Shown here one piece after another: positions 25,687-33,650 of a DNA stretch of 64,000 bases. The position numbers and the translations under genes were made by a program. Origin of the DNA: Halomonas sp. 1513 (lineage in GTDB: Bacteria; Pseudomonadota; Gammaproteobacteria; Pseudomonadales; Halomonadaceae); the NCBI GenBank assembly GCA_001971685.1, contig CP019326.1, forward strand, positions 2,914,001 to 2,978,000. Direction: 5' to 3'. The notes beneath the pieces were generated by a model that did no database searches, was not told where the DNA came from, and saw nothing but the letters and a program-made list of their open reading frames with translations. Numbering within the stretch: position 1 is the stretch's first letter; each line of letters begins with the position of its first letter.

Positions 25687-26189
25687 GTGTCGCGCTCTAG
25701 CTGCTGGGCTTCGAGTAGCTCCACCAGCGGCTGGAATTCCGAGCGATTGTGCTCGTTCATGCGCATCAGGATACGGTGCGCCTCGAGGATACGCTGCTGG
25801 AGATCGGCCTCGTCGGCCTCGATCTGCGGCAACTCGTCGAGCTCACGCGGCTCGCTGAGCGGCGCCTCGACCAAAGTAAAATAGTGGGAGAAGCCCATCA
25901 CATCGAGCATGCGCTGCACGTCGGGATGGTCGGCGACAATCGTCGGTGGTTGTTCGACCTTGCCCTGCACCGCCATGGCCACCTTGGCGAGAAAGCCCAG
26001 CGCGGTAGAATCGACGTTGCTGGTATCGCGCAGGTCGATCATCACCGCCTTGAGCCCAGGTGTCTCTGCCAGCCGCTGGACTTGATCGTCCAGGGTTGCA
26101 CATAGCGTCAGGCGCACATCACCACATAGCTTGAGCACGAAGACACCGGAATCGAACGCCGCCTTCAGTCGCCCCTCATGCATCATCAT
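25671..26189 (-). CDS. hsbA: STAS-domain anti-sigma factor antagonist (HsbA-like)
   Basis: Partner-switching protein of about 172 residues. The STAS fold fills residues 5-105; the phosphorylatable serine is in SNVDSTALGFLAK, corresponding to the SpoIIAA site. A C-terminal helical tail of some 60 charged residues follows. In Pseudomonas aeruginosa HsbA acts with the phosphatase HsbR to control an anti-sigma factor and biofilm or motility outputs. The gene start overlaps the end of the phosphatase gene; any of three consecutive ATGs (26183, 26186, 26189) could be used. The upstream kinase/sensor of the Pseudomonas system is not in this window. Name assigned by architecture and gene order. Confidence 0.8.
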   Translation of the reverse strand: MMMHEGRLKAAFDSGVFVLKLCGDVRLTLCATLDDQVQRLAETPGLKAVMIDLRDTSNVDSTALGFLAKVAMAVQGKVEQPPTIVADHPDVQRMLDVMGFSHYFTLVEAPLSEPRELDELPQIEADEADLQQRILEAHRILMRMNEHNRSEFQPLVELLEAQQLERDTEPLK

Positions 26190-27372
26190 CGTCAAATCCG
26201 CTCAACGTCATGATCGTCAGGTCATCCGGAAGCTCATCATGACCCGGGGCACGCCCGTCAACGGCATCGTCGTCGTTTTCCGGCACGTCACCCAGCGACA
26301 GCTTCCCCCTCAGTGCAGCCACATCATCACTGGTCTGCACCAGACGCTCGAGTTCCTTGAGCCGACTATCGAGCCCGTCACCGGGCAAGCACTCCAATAC
26401 CCCATCCGAACATAACCAGAGTCGGAAGTTCTGTGCGAGCTCGCAACCTAGCGTGGGGTATTCCACGCCCGGAAACAAGCCCACCGGCATGCCTTCGCCG
26501 TCGAGCAGACGCAGCCGACCGCCGCTGACCAGCATCGGCATCGGCAACTGGGCACCGAGAGAATAGTGCAGGTAGCGACGCTGGCGGTCAATCACCCCGA
26601 CGAACAGGGTCGCATGCTTGCCGATGCCGGCATCCAGCAACTCGCTGTTGAGCGCCCTCAACCAGCGCGCCGGCAGCTGCTCCGGGTTGTCACCATCCCA
26701 CTCCGCCAACCAGTGATTGCAGAGGTACTTGAGCAGCACCGTGACGAACGCCGAGGAAGCGCCGTGCCCCGAGACATCGGCAAAGTAGAACACGCTGTAG
26801 CGCTCGTCGAAGCGATGGAAGTCCAGGAAGTCGCCGGACAGGTAGAGCGATGGCGCCAGCCAGTAGTCGCAGCTGACGCCATTGAGGGTCAGCGGGCGAT
26901 GCGGCAGCAGCTTGCGCTGAATATGACCACCGGCCTGCTGGTCGAGACGCAGCATTGCCAGGTGCGTCTCGAGGTGTTCATTGAGATCGGCGAGCCGCAG
27001 GCGGTCGCGCTCATGCTCCCGCGCCAGACGGTGGTTGTCGATCACCTTGTCGATCATCCTCCGCAGCACGTCGCCATGCCGCAGCGGCTCGACGATGTAG
27101 TCGACCAGGCCGACATCCACCGCCTTGATCAATTCGGCGTCCAACCGCTCGTCGCTGACCACCAGCGTCGGCAGACGCACCGAGAGCGCCGCCCACTGGG
27201 TGGGTGGCACGGCGCGCACATGCGCTACCGCCAGCAGGGTATGGTCGGGGAGCTCCTCCGGGTCGGCGACGGCAACGACCGCAAAGTGCCCCTTGGCAAT
27301 CATGTCGGCCAGCGCATCACGCTCCGCCCCTGGACGGTCGATGACGCCAATCAAGCGCTTTTCACTGGCCAT
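26176..27372 (-). CDS. hsbR: PP2C-type (RsbU/SpoIIE) phosphatase with degenerate receiver domain (HsbR-like)
   Basis: Two-domain protein of 398 residues. Residues 1-120 resemble a response-regulator receiver, but the position expected for the phosphoacceptor Asp reads VAHVRA and the conserved Lys is Glu95 (DYIVEPL), so it is probably not phosphorylated. A coiled linker (near 112-145) leads to a PP2C phosphatase domain with the metal-binding blocks SGDFLDFH, ADVSGHG, LWLCSDGVLE and DDLTIMTLS. It would dephosphorylate the STAS partner encoded immediately downstream. AAGGTGGT precedes the ATG. It begins 9 nt after mlaA, making an mlaA-hsbR-hsbA transcript. Confidence 0.85.
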   Translation of the reverse strand: MASEKRLIGVIDRPGAERDALADMIAKGHFAVVAVADPEELPDHTLLAVAHVRAVPPTQWAALSVRLPTLVVSDERLDAELIKAVDVGLVDYIVEPLRHGDVLRRMIDKVIDNHRLAREHERDRLRLADLNEHLETHLAMLRLDQQAGGHIQRKLLPHRPLTLNGVSCDYWLAPSLYLSGDFLDFHRFDERYSVFYFADVSGHGASSAFVTVLLKYLCNHWLAEWDGDNPEQLPARWLRALNSELLDAGIGKHATLFVGVIDRQRRYLHYSLGAQLPMPMLVSGGRLRLLDGEGMPVGLFPGVEYPTLGCELAQNFRLWLCSDGVLECLPGDGLDSRLKELERLVQTSDDVAALRGKLSLGDVPENDDDAVDGRAPGHDELPDDLTIMTLSGFDDDDA

Positions 27373-27381
27373 ACACCACCT

Positions 27382-28182
27382 TCAGTCGGCGAAGTCGTCA
27401 TCGGCGAAGTCGTCATCATCGAAGTCGAAATCGAAGTCGTCGCTGGCGAAGGGATCATCACCCAACTCCCCGTCGCTGATCTCGAAGCGGCGCTGCTGCA
27501 GGTAGGAGTCGCGGATGAAGCTGTAGCGGTCGCCGCGAATCATCTCCTCGAGGTCCAGCAGGCCAGCACGCATATCAACGACCCGCAGCGCCGTCAGCGC
27601 AATTTCGAGTTCTGCATCATCCAGGTAGTAGAGCGGGTAGGTCAGCATATCCGCTGGCAGACCACCGGCATCGCGCAGCGTGCTCGGGCCCAGCAAAGGC
27701 AGCATTAAGTAACGCGACTCCTCCCATCCCCACACGGCCAGGGTCTGTCCGAAGTCCTCGTCGCGCCCGGTGATCTCCATGTGCGTCGCAAAATCCCACA
27801 GCCCGCCGATACCTACCGTGGTATTGATCAAGAAGCGCGTTGCAGCGATGCCGGCATTGCCCGGCTTGCCCTGCAGCAGGCTGTTGAGCGCGGTGCGCGG
27901 CTCGCCGAGGTTGGAGAAGAAGTTGCTGACGCCGGTCTGTACCGGCTGCGGGGTCACGGTGTCGTACCCCCGCGCCACGGGGCGCAGCACGGTGCGGTCG
28001 AGGGCATCGTTGAACACGAACACCCGGCGATTGAAGCCCTCCCAGGGGTCATCCGGGTTGCGCTCCTCGATGGTCTGAGCGCCTGCACAGCCGGCCAGTA
28101 CCAGCGCCAGCATCAGCACCGTTGCCAGGCGCATGCTGGCTGCCAGCTCGTTTCCCCACCCGCGTCCCTTGCCTTGCATCAT
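27382..28182 (-). CDS. mlaA: MlaA/VacJ outer-membrane phospholipid-asymmetry lipoprotein
   Basis: Outer-membrane lipoprotein of 266 residues that withdraws misplaced phospholipids from the outer leaflet and hands them to the Mla shuttle. The lipobox is LAGC after a hydrophobic signal, then NPDDPWEGFNRRVFVFND, NLGEPRTALNSLLQG, RFLINTTVGIGGLWDFA and DFGQTLAVWG, all diagnostic of the family. The C-terminus ends in an unusual acidic, phenylalanine-punctuated tail of about 25 residues (DDPFASDDFDFDFDDDDF and onward) encoded by near-repeats. No other mla gene is nearby; instead the gene is followed by a phosphatase/STAS pair, as in Pseudomonas. Start at 28182 follows AGGGTGAC. Confidence 0.93.
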   Translation of the reverse strand: MMQGKGRGWGNELAASMRLATVLMLALVLAGCAGAQTIEERNPDDPWEGFNRRVFVFNDALDRTVLRPVARGYDTVTPQPVQTGVSNFFSNLGEPRTALNSLLQGKPGNAGIAATRFLINTTVGIGGLWDFATHMEITGRDEDFGQTLAVWGWEESRYLMLPLLGPSTLRDAGGLPADMLTYPLYYLDDAELEIALTALRVVDMRAGLLDLEEMIRGDRYSFIRDSYLQQRRFEISDGELGDDPFASDDFDFDFDDDDFADDDFAD

Positions 28183-28219
28183 GTCACCCTGTGGTTACCG
28201 CTATATTGTAGATGGTTGA

Positions 28220-29341
28220 TTACAGCCTGCGTACCACCACGCTGCCGGCACTGTAGCCGGCCCCGAACGAACACACCACCCCCAGCTCACCGGCCTGCAG
28301 GTCGTCGCGATGCAGATGGAAGGCGATGATCGAGCCGGCCGAGCTGGTATTGGCGTAGCGATCGAGGATCACCGGCGCCTCGGTCTCGCTGGGCTCGCGG
28401 CCCAGCACGCGCCGCGCGATCAGGTCATTCATATGCCGGTTGGCCTGGTGCAGCCAAAGCCTGGCCGGGGTGGTGCCGGCCAGCCCCAGGCTCTCGAGGT
28501 GCTCGCTGATCAGCGCTGCCACCATCGGGCAGACCTCCTTGAACACTCGCCGCCCCTCCTGGATGAACAGCTTGTCCAGTGCCTGCGGGTCGCTGTCGGT
28601 GACCCGGTTGAGGAAGCCGGCATTGTTGCGAATCGCATTGGAGAAGCGCGTGGTCAGCCGCGTGCCGAGGATCTCGAAGCGCCGCTCGCTGCGCGCCACC
28701 TCGGCGGACTCGACCACCACCGCGGTGCAGGCATCGCCGAAGATGAAGTGGCTGTCGCGATCGCGGAAGTTGAGGTGCGCCGAGCAGATCTCGGGATTGA
28801 CCACCAGCGCGCGACGGATGCTGCCGGCACGGATGGCGTTATTGGCCATGTCGATGGCGAAGGTCGCCGAGCTGCAGGCCACGTTCATGTCGAAGGCGTA
28901 GCCGCCGCTGCCCAGCGCCGCCTGCAGCTCCACCGCCACTGCCGGGTAAGGCCGCTCGAGATTGGAGCAGGCAACGATCAGCAGGTCGATCTCGGCGGCT
29001 TCGACGCCGGCGGCGTCGAGCGCCTGCTGCGCGGCGGAAAGACCCATCTCGCACTGGATGGAGGGCTCGTCGTTGCCGCGCTGAGGCAGCCTGGGACGCA
29101 TCCGCTCGGGGTCGAGGATGCCCTCGGCGTCGAGCACATAGCGGCTGTGGATCCCCGAGGCCTTGACGATGAATTCGCTGCTCGAGTGCTGCAGCGGCTC
29201 GCGCTCGCCGGCGGCAATGGCCTCGGCATGTAGCGCGTTCTCGGCGTCCACCCAGCGATTGAAGGCCGCCACCAGGGCATCGTTGTCGATCGCCTGGCTG
29301 GGGGTGAAAAGGCCGCTGCCGGTGATCACGGCTGAGGTCAT
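28220..29341 (-). CDS. Beta-ketoacyl-ACP synthase III-like enzyme (FabH2/PA3286 type)
   Basis: Condensing enzyme of 373 residues, longer than canonical FabH (about 320) and like the Pseudomonas enzyme that shunts beta-oxidation acyl-CoA into fatty-acid synthesis. The catalytic triad is visible: Cys156 in NVACSSATF, His in WLHQANRHM near residue 299 and Asn in DRYANTSSAGS near 332. The ATG at 29341 has AGGAGA upstream. It is 37 nt upstream of mlaA on the same strand and may share a transcript. The primer substrate is inferred by analogy only. Confidence 0.85.
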   Translation of the reverse strand: MTSAVITGSGLFTPSQAIDNDALVAAFNRWVDAENALHAEAIAAGEREPLQHSSSEFIVKASGIHSRYVLDAEGILDPERMRPRLPQRGNDEPSIQCEMGLSAAQQALDAAGVEAAEIDLLIVACSNLERPYPAVAVELQAALGSGGYAFDMNVACSSATFAIDMANNAIRAGSIRRALVVNPEICSAHLNFRDRDSHFIFGDACTAVVVESAEVARSERRFEILGTRLTTRFSNAIRNNAGFLNRVTDSDPQALDKLFIQEGRRVFKEVCPMVAALISEHLESLGLAGTTPARLWLHQANRHMNDLIARRVLGREPSETEAPVILDRYANTSSAGSIIAFHLHRDDLQAGELGVVCSFGAGYSAGSVVVRRL

Positions 29342-29392
29342 GACATATCTCCTGGCGACGGCTTAGAGACTACTGCCATCGCCCTGTAATGG

Positions 29393-32300
29393 TTAATGGT
29401 GTCGGCCGGTGATCTCGGCCCAGCGCCGCGCCAGGCGCTTGGTGGATACCGGCATCAGGGTGCCGAGCTGCTGGGCGAACAGCGACACGCGCAGCTCCTC
29501 TATCCACCAGCCAAACTCGTCGAGGTCAGGGTCGCTGGCGCCGGCGCGACGAGTCGCTTCACGGCGCTCCTCGAGGCGGCGCTCGAAGTCCTGGACTTCA
29601 TGCATCAACATCTGGTCGCGGTTGCGCTCGCGGGGTGCCTTCTCGAGGCGAATCTCAGCGGCCTGCATATAGCGCGGATAGTGCTCGAGCCAGGCCCCGG
29701 CGTCGCTGACGAAACCGGGGTAGACCAGGCGCTGCATCTGCGCCTTGAGGTCACTGTAGACCAGCGCCAAAGCGAAGCTGAGGTTGCCCTTGAGCGCCTT
29801 GGTCACCGCCAGATGGCCCTTGAGTGCCTGCTCCAGGGTCGCCACCAGCGCCTCGGCGTGGGGCACCAGCTCGGCGCGGCTGGCCTCGAGGCGCGCCTCG
29901 AAGTCGCTGCGCGAGCGCGGCAGCGGGTCCACCGCCACCACCTGCTCGACGCTGGCGAACACCACGTCGTCGACCAGCTGGCGCTTGCTGCCGACCTTGG
30001 CAAACAGCAGCGCACAGCGCTCGAGCCCCTTGAGACGGGCGATATGCCGCGCCTGGTCGGGCAGACGCTGGATCGCCAGCTGAGCGACCCCGCGGCGATG
30101 CGCGGCCAGGGCCTTGTCGGGGTGGTCGAACAGCTCCACGGCCAGCGTATCGCCCGTGGCGACCAGCGCCGGATACGCCTCGACGCGAATCCCCGCCTGG
30201 GTGGTGACCCGCGACGCCGGTAGTGGTTGCTCGGGCAGCGACTCGACCGCTTCACTGGCGCCGCCGGCGTCGGCCAGTGCGCGGGCGCCCTGGCTGGCCG
30301 CCTCGCTGAAGCGTTCGATCAGCGCATCCAGGTCACGCCCCTCCCCCAACACCCGGCCGTCGTGGTCGACCACGCGCAGGTTCATGATCAGGTGCGGCTC
30401 GAGCTGATCGTAGCGCCAGTCATCGGGTGACAGGCGCAGCCCGGTCTTGACGCGCAGGAACTCGCCCAGCGCCGCGCCCAGCGGCACGTCGTCGGGCACC
30501 AGCGCCTCGAGGGCGGCGTCCACCCAGTCGGGGATCGGCACCACCTGGCGGCGCACCGCCTTGGGCAGCGACTTCATCAGCGCAATGCACTTCTCGCGCC
30601 GCAGGCCCGGTACCAGCCACTCGAGGCGTGCCGCCGGCAGCTGCGCCAGCATCGCTGCCGGCACCGTCAGGGTCACGCCGTCGTCGCCAGCGCCGGGCTG
30701 GAAGTGGTAGGCCAGCGGGTAGCGCACCCCGCCCAGCAGCAGCTCGTCGGGGTACTGCTCGACGGTGACGTCGCCGGCATCGCGGGCCATCAGCGCCTCG
30801 CGGTCGAACTTGAGGATCGCCGGGTCGTCGGCCTCGGCCTGCTTGCGCCACGCCTCGAAGCCCTTGCCGTTGATGATCTCGGCCGGCAGTCGCTGGTCGT
30901 AGAAGTCGAACAGCGCCTCCTCGTCGACCAGGATATCGCGCTTGCGGGCACGGTCCTCGAGGTCTTCGACCTCGTCGATCAGCGCGCGGTTGTGGGCGAA
31001 GAACTCGCCGCGGGTGCGAAATTCGCCCTCCACCAGCGCGCGGCGGATAAATATCTCGCGGGCCTCGCCGGGAGCGATCGGACCGTAGTGCACCTTGCGC
31101 CGGTTGACGATCGGCAGACCGAACAGCGTTACCTGCTCGAAGGCCACCACCTGGGCGCGCTTCATCTCCCAGTGCGGCTCGCTGTAGCTGCGCTTGACCA
31201 GATGCCCGGCCAGCGGCTCGATCCACTGCGGCTGGATGCGCGCCACCTCGCGGGCGAACAGCCGCGAGGTCTCGACCAGTTCGCCGGCCATCAGCCACTT
31301 GGGCGACTTCTTGGCCAGTCCGGAGCCTGGGTGGATCACGAACTTGCGGTTGCGCGCGCCGAGGTACTCGCGGTTCTCGGTGAGCTGGCCAAGGTTGGAG
31401 AGCAGCCCGGTGAGCAGCGACTGATGCAGCTTGACCGCGCTCTCGCGGCGCGCCTCGGCACGCTGTTCCGGGTCGTCATCGGCGCGGCGCGGCGCGGCCG
31501 GCGGCACCTGGATCTCCATGTCGCGCAGCAGCTGGCGCAGCTGGCGGAAGGTGTCGTGCCACTCGCGCAGGCGCAGGTAGCTCAGGTAGTTGTCGCGGCA
31601 CCAGCGCCTGAGCTGGTTGCCGGAGAGTTCGTCGCGGGCCGCCTCGAAGCCGTGCCACAGGTTGAGCCAGGCGACGAAGTCCGACTCCGGGTCCTGCCAG
31701 CGGCGGTGGGCCTGGTCGGCGGCCTGGCGCTTGTCCGCCGGCCGCTCGCGGGGGTCCTGCACCGCCAGCGCCGAGACCACGATCAGCACTTCGCGCAGCG
31801 CGCCCTGCTCGGCGCCGGCCAGCACCATGCGTGCCAGCCGCGGGTCGATGGGCAGCCGCGCCAAGCGCTTGCCGGTGGCGGTCAGGCGCTGGGCCGCGTC
31901 CACCGCCCCCAGTTCGAACAGCAGCCGGAAGCCGTCCTTGATGAAGCGCGCGTCCGGCGCATCGACGAACGGGAAGGCCTCGATGTCACCGAGCCGCAGC
32001 GACAGCATCGAGAGAATCACCGAGGCGAGGTTGGTGCGCTGGATCTCGGGCTCGGTGAAGGCCGGCCGCGCCAGGAAGTCCTCCTCGGCGTAGAGCCGGA
32101 TGCAGACGCCCTCGGCGATGCGCCCGCAGCGCCCCTTGCGCTGGTCGGCGCTGGCCTGGCTGACCGGCTCCACCGGCAGGCGCTGGACCTTGGAGCGGTA
32201 GCTGTAGCGGCTGATGCGCACCAGCCCCGGGTCGATCACGTAGCGGATCCCGGGCACTGTCAGCGAGGTCTCGGCGACGTTGGTCGAGAGCACGATGCGG

Positions 32301-33391
32301 CGTCCGGCGTGGGGCTGGAAGACGCGGTTCTGCTCGGCGTTGGAGAGCCGCGCATAGAGCGGCAGTATCTCGGTGCCCTTGAGGTCGGCGCGGCGCAGGG
32401 TGTCGGCGGTCTCGCGGATCTCGCGCTCGCCGGGCAGGAAGATCAGCACGTCGCGGGGGCCGTGCCACCAGCGCTTGTCGCGCTCGATCTGCTCGATCTC
32501 CTCCACCGCCTGCAGGATGCCCTCCTGCAGGGTGCGGTCCTCCTCGTCGTCGGCGTCGCGCACCAGCGGCCGGTAGTGCAGCTCCACCGGGTAGGTACGC
32601 CCCGAGACCTGGACCACCGGCGCCGGGCGGTCGGGCTCGCCGAAGTGGGCGGCGAAGCGCTCGACGTCGATGGTCGCCGAGGTGATGATGATCTTGAGGT
32701 CGGGACGGCGCGCGGTGAGTCGCTTGAGGTAGCCGAGCAGGAAGTCGATGTTGAGGCTGCGCTCGTGGGCCTCGTCGATGATGATCGCTTCATAGCGACT
32801 CAGATCGGGATCGTGCTGGGTCTCGGCCAGCAGGATACCGTCGGTCATCAGCTTGATCAGGGTGCGCTCGTTGCTCTGGTCGCTGAAGCGCACCTGGTAG
32901 CCGACCTGCTCGCCGAGCGGCACCTCTAGCTCTTCGGCCAGGCGCGTGGCTACCGAGCGCGCCGCCAGCCGGCGCGGCTGGGTGTGGCCAATCAGCCCGC
33001 GCCGTCCCAGTCCCAGCTCCAGGCACAGCTTGGGCAACTGGGTGGTCTTGCCCGAGCCGGTCTCGCCGGCCACCACCACCACCTGGTGCTCGCGCAGCGC
33101 GGCGAGAATATCGTCGCGGCGCTCGGCCACCGGCAGCTCGGGTGGGTAGCGTAGGGTGACCGGCTGGGCACGCCGCGCGGCGACCTTGCTCGCCGAGGCA
33201 TCGATCAGCCGCTCGACCTCGCCGAGGCCACGATCCACCGGCTTGCCGTCCCGCGCGCGCCGCTCGAGCCCGGCCAGGCGCTTGCCCAGGCGCACGGCGT
33301 CGCCACCCAGGCAGTCACCCAGCCGCGCCTCGAGGTCGCGCAGACGAGTCAGGTCGGGGGATGCAGTGGAGCGGGAAGCGGTGGTGCTCAA
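29393..33391 (-). CDS. hrpA: ATP-dependent RNA helicase HrpA
   Basis: DEAH-box helicase of about 1332 residues (E. coli 1300). Helicase motifs are in order: I GETGSGKTTQLP, Ia TQPRRLAARSVATR, II DEAH in IIIDEAHERSLN, III SATI, then FLPGEREI, V STNVAETSLTVPGIRYVID and VI QRKGRCGR. The long C-terminal DUF3418-type region typical of HrpA follows. HrpA in E. coli helps processing of fimbrial mRNAs and rescues stalled ribosomes on mRNA. Translation probably begins at TTG 33391, with GAGG five nt upstream; the frame continues open to 33853 but that part runs into the fadD gene and the repeat element and has no coding character. Confidence 0.94.
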   Translation of the reverse strand: MSTTASRSTASPDLTRLRDLEARLGDCLGGDAVRLGKRLAGLERRARDGKPVDRGLGEVERLIDASASKVAARRAQPVTLRYPPELPVAERRDDILAALREHQVVVVAGETGSGKTTQLPKLCLELGLGRRGLIGHTQPRRLAARSVATRLAEELEVPLGEQVGYQVRFSDQSNERTLIKLMTDGILLAETQHDPDLSRYEAIIIDEAHERSLNIDFLLGYLKRLTARRPDLKIIITSATIDVERFAAHFGEPDRPAPVVQVSGRTYPVELHYRPLVRDADDEEDRTLQEGILQAVEEIEQIERDKRWWHGPRDVLIFLPGEREIRETADTLRRADLKGTEILPLYARLSNAEQNRVFQPHAGRRIVLSTNVAETSLTVPGIRYVIDPGLVRISRYSYRSKVQRLPVEPVSQASADQRKGRCGRIAEGVCIRLYAEEDFLARPAFTEPEIQRTNLASVILSMLSLRLGDIEAFPFVDAPDARFIKDGFRLLFELGAVDAAQRLTATGKRLARLPIDPRLARMVLAGAEQGALREVLIVVSALAVQDPRERPADKRQAADQAHRRWQDPESDFVAWLNLWHGFEAARDELSGNQLRRWCRDNYLSYLRLREWHDTFRQLRQLLRDMEIQVPPAAPRRADDDPEQRAEARRESAVKLHQSLLTGLLSNLGQLTENREYLGARNRKFVIHPGSGLAKKSPKWLMAGELVETSRLFAREVARIQPQWIEPLAGHLVKRSYSEPHWEMKRAQVVAFEQVTLFGLPIVNRRKVHYGPIAPGEAREIFIRRALVEGEFRTRGEFFAHNRALIDEVEDLEDRARKRDILVDEEALFDFYDQRLPAEIINGKGFEAWRKQAEADDPAILKFDREALMARDAGDVTVEQYPDELLLGGVRYPLAYHFQPGAGDDGVTLTVPAAMLAQLPAARLEWLVPGLRREKCIALMKSLPKAVRRQVVPIPDWVDAALEALVPDDVPLGAALGEFLRVKTGLRLSPDDWRYDQLEPHLIMNLRVVDHDGRVLGEGRDLDALIERFSEAASQGARALADAGGASEAVESLPEQPLPASRVTTQAGIRVEAYPALVATGDTLAVELFDHPDKALAAHRRGVAQLAIQRLPDQARHIARLKGLERCALLFAKVGSKRQLVDDVVFASVEQVVAVDPLPRSRSDFEARLEASRAELVPHAEALVATLEQALKGHLAVTKALKGNLSFALALVYSDLKAQMQRLVYPGFVSDAGAWLEHYPRYMQAAEIRLEKAPRERNRDQMLMHEVQDFERRLEERREATRRAGASDPDLDEFGWWIEELRVSLFAQQLGTLMPVSTKRLARRWAEITGRHH

Positions 33392-33508
33392 GGCAGCCTC
33401 ACAGGTTGAAATGACACTGCCCGCCCCGGCAGTGCCGGAGCGGGCAGCATAGTGTAACGCTTGGGGCCTGGCCGCGCCTAATTCAGGGCGCCGAACCAAT
33501 CCAGCAAT

Positions 33509-33626
33509 GCTCGGGACTGATCCGGCGATAGGCCTACGAGGAGGCGCTGTAAACCCATCCCTGGGCGCTACCTTGCGCCATCCATGGCGCAAACCTCCTC
33601 TTCGGCCTATCCCCGGCGTCCCTCGC
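33509..33626. repeat. Intergenic hairpin repeat, copy 1
   Basis: About 118 bp between fadD and hrpA. The outer stem pairs GATAGGCC (33527-33534) with GGCCTATC (33604-33611) and GAGGAGG (33538-33544) with CCTCCTC (33594-33600); the apex carries a perfect stem TTGCGCCAT with ATGGCGCAA (33573-33592) and a small CCCA/TGGG stem around 33554-33565. A second copy at 59856-59972 keeps every pairing through compensating changes. No coding potential. Confidence 0.85.
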
Positions 33627-33650
33627 CGTAGGCAGTGACATTCGCGGCGA

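Noticed and set aside
30704..32929. 741-codon open frame opposite hrpA
   Set aside because: It lies wholly opposite conserved helicase motifs and its product is Gly/Leu/His/Gln-rich shadow sequence without domains.
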